Positions 5,774-7,179 of a stretch of 7,179 bases of DNA are shown here, piece after piece. A model generated the notes under the pieces. It saw only the letters and a list, made by a program, of their open reading frames with translations, was not told the origin of the DNA and made no database searches. Source of the DNA: Gorillibacterium sp. (GTDB taxonomy: Bacteria > Bacillota > Bacilli > Paenibacillales > NBRC-103111); contig JAIMBU010000122.1 in NCBI GenBank assembly GCA_023511325.1, positions 1-7,179 of the forward strand, written 5' to 3'. Numbering within the stretch: the first letter of the stretch is position 1; each line of letters opens with the position of its first letter. A program made the translations under genes and the position numbers.

Positions 5774-7147
5774 TCAAGCGTTAGCTGCATTTATTAAAAT
5801 ATCATCTTCGTCATCATTACGATTAAATGCCTCTCGATCAAATTCCCCTTCTGAACTCGCCACAAGCAGTGCTGTAACGGCTGTTCCAGTTGCATTAACG
5901 GCTGTGCGGCCCATGTCAATCAACGCTTCCACGCCTGCGACGATTGCAATGCCCTCAAGCGGTAATCCAAGAGCAGTTAAGACCACAGTCGTGGAAATCA
6001 CAGCAGGTCCAGGTACGCCTGCCACACCAATTGATGAGATGATGCTGACTAATACCAGCGTTATGTAGTCTGTCACCGTTAAATTAATGGCGAAGACTTG
6101 AGCTGTAAACACGGCCACAATAGCTGGCCAGATACCGCCACAGGCATTGAAGTTAACAGATGCACCTAACGGAGCTACAAAGCTAGCAATCCGCGGAGAC
6201 ACATGCAATCGCTTCGTAATGACTTCTAAATTGATGGGAAGTGTTGCGTAGCTACTTCTAGTCGTAAAGGCGACAACAAGCGTTGGATAAACTTTGCGGA
6301 AGAAACGAATCGGGTTAACCTTAGCCACTAAGAGCACCAAGCCACCAAAGACAACTACAAAATGGATAATAAGTGCTACATATGAGGTGATAATAACGCT
6401 ACCCAACTCCCGCAATGTATCCAAACCGTATTGAGCCGTAATTCCCGAGATTAACGCAAACACACCATAGGGAGTCAAGCGAATAATAAATTTGACCACC
6501 TGGTGCAGCACTAAAGTTAACGATTGAATAATATCACGTAAAGGCTTTACCGCTTCTGCATTTTTAGCACCAATTTTAATAATCGCTACTGCCAAAAAAA
6601 TTGCAAAGATAAGCAGTGGCACGACCTTACCTGTTGCTGCTTCATTAAAAGGGTTAGATGGTACAAGATCCAGTATTACTTGCGAGAATGTCGGAATTTC
6701 ACGAGCAGTAAAGTTTTCCGGCACGGCTTGTTGAATGCCCTTTCCCGGATTGAATAATAAGGCAACAGATAGACCAATAATTGAAGCTACGCCAGTTGTT
6801 CCAAGGAACCAGGCGAAGGTCTTGATCCCGATTTTACGTAGATATTCCAAGTTTGTTAAGGAAGAAATGCTGTTGAGCACAAGTACGAACACCAAAGGTA
6901 TGACGAGCATACGAATTAAACTGATGTAAATGCTACCAAAGGTGCTTATCGCCTTCGTTTCAAACTCCATGCTCTGAAAGAAAATGCCAATAATCAGACC
7001 GATACCCAAACCGATCATTACTCGAGTACCGAATCCGACGTGCTTTTTAGCCAAGAGAAATAAAATTCCGAAAACAAAGATGGAAACGACAAAGCCATAC
7101 CAATTTGTTTCAATAGCTGAAAGTAAATTGTTGTCTATCGTACTCAC
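5774..7147 (-). CDS. DAACS-family dicarboxylate/amino acid:cation symporter (TcyP-like)
   Basis: A 457-residue inner membrane transporter of the dicarboxylate/amino acid:cation symporter fold (GltPh type, SLC1-like), with about eight membrane helices and two re-entrant hairpins. The hairpin 1 motif is RSSYATLP (297-304). The TM7 motif is NFNACGG (332-338) where GltPh has NMDGT. Hairpin 2 holds GVAGVPGPA (374-382), and TM8 carries DMGRTAVNATG (411-421), with R414 in the substrate-binding arginine position. It resembles TcyP/YdjN cystine importers in the N-terminal KHVxF segment, PSNPF (163-167), and CxGIxPA in TM7, but differs in both hairpins. Cystine, another amino acid or a dicarboxylate are all possible. 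The GTG at 7147 is preferred because AGGGAGG (7165-7159) lies upstream with an 11-base gap. The ATG at 7171 would add 8 residues, overlap that site and lacks one of its own. The promoter lies beyond the window. Confidence 0.88.
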   Translation of the reverse strand: MSTIDNNLLSAIETNWYGFVVSIFVFGILFLLAKKHVGFGTRVMIGLGIGLIIGIFFQSMEFETKAISTFGSIYISLIRMLVIPLVFVLVLNSISSLTNLEYLRKIGIKTFAWFLGTTGVASIIGLSVALLFNPGKGIQQAVPENFTAREIPTFSQVILDLVPSNPFNEAATGKVVPLLIFAIFLAVAIIKIGAKNAEAVKPLRDIIQSLTLVLHQVVKFIIRLTPYGVFALISGITAQYGLDTLRELGSVIITSYVALIIHFVVVFGGLVLLVAKVNPIRFFRKVYPTLVVAFTTRSSYATLPINLEVITKRLHVSPRIASFVAPLGASVNFNACGGIWPAIVAVFTAQVFAINLTVTDYITLVLVSIISSIGVAGVPGPAVISTTVVLTALGLPLEGIAIVAGVEALIDMGRTAVNATGTAVTALLVASSEGEFDREAFNRNDDEDDILINAANA

Positions 7148-7179
7148 TGATTTTAAAACCTCCCTAAACATACTTGTTT

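Overview
The window looks like a chromosomal segment from an endospore-forming Firmicute, most likely a Paenibacillus-type organism. The reasons are a linked pair of spore germination/coat genes (cwlJ, gerQ), strong AGGAGG-type ribosome binding sites, a tRNA-Trp-sensing T-box in front of trpS, Rho-independent terminators, moderate GC content, and a secreted protease carrying a copper-amine-oxidase-N-like domain of the kind frequent in Paenibacillaceae. The genus is an inference.

Layout. Bases 1-217 are non-coding, apart from a possible 13-codon gene end at the very edge, and lead into a two-gene spore operon on the + strand: cwlJ (218-649), a cortex-lytic hydrolase, and gerQ (673-1194), the coat protein CwlJ depends on. 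A strong terminator at 1218-1259 closes the operon. A second + strand unit follows: yfhP (1431-2420), a membrane-bound metal-dependent hydrolase, with an extended -10 promoter just upstream, then a 64-residue two-helix membrane protein (2482-2676).

The rest is on the - strand. trpS (3680-2697) is preceded by a complete T-box leader (about 4021-3717) with UGG specifier, T-box sequence, terminator and a near-consensus sigma-A promoter. Upstream lies a secreted S41/PDZ carboxy-terminal processing protease (5518-4052) with its own strong promoter, then a DAACS-family symporter related to the cystine transporter TcyP (7147-5774), with its own terminator. trpS converges on the yfhP unit, and the only good terminator on its path is the perfect hairpin at 2422-2455, beyond the small membrane protein gene.

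The genes are mostly separate housekeeping and sporulation units rather than one pathway. CwlJ and GerQ work together in germination. The T-box ties TrpRS production to uncharged tRNA-Trp. I see no mobile element, CRISPR array, tRNA/rRNA gene or defence system, and no convincing new biological system. The most interesting points are a GerQ lacking N-terminal lysines, a transporter with altered cation-site residues, antisense 3' transcription from trpS, and an AUG-AGA-UGA minigene at the gerQ start.
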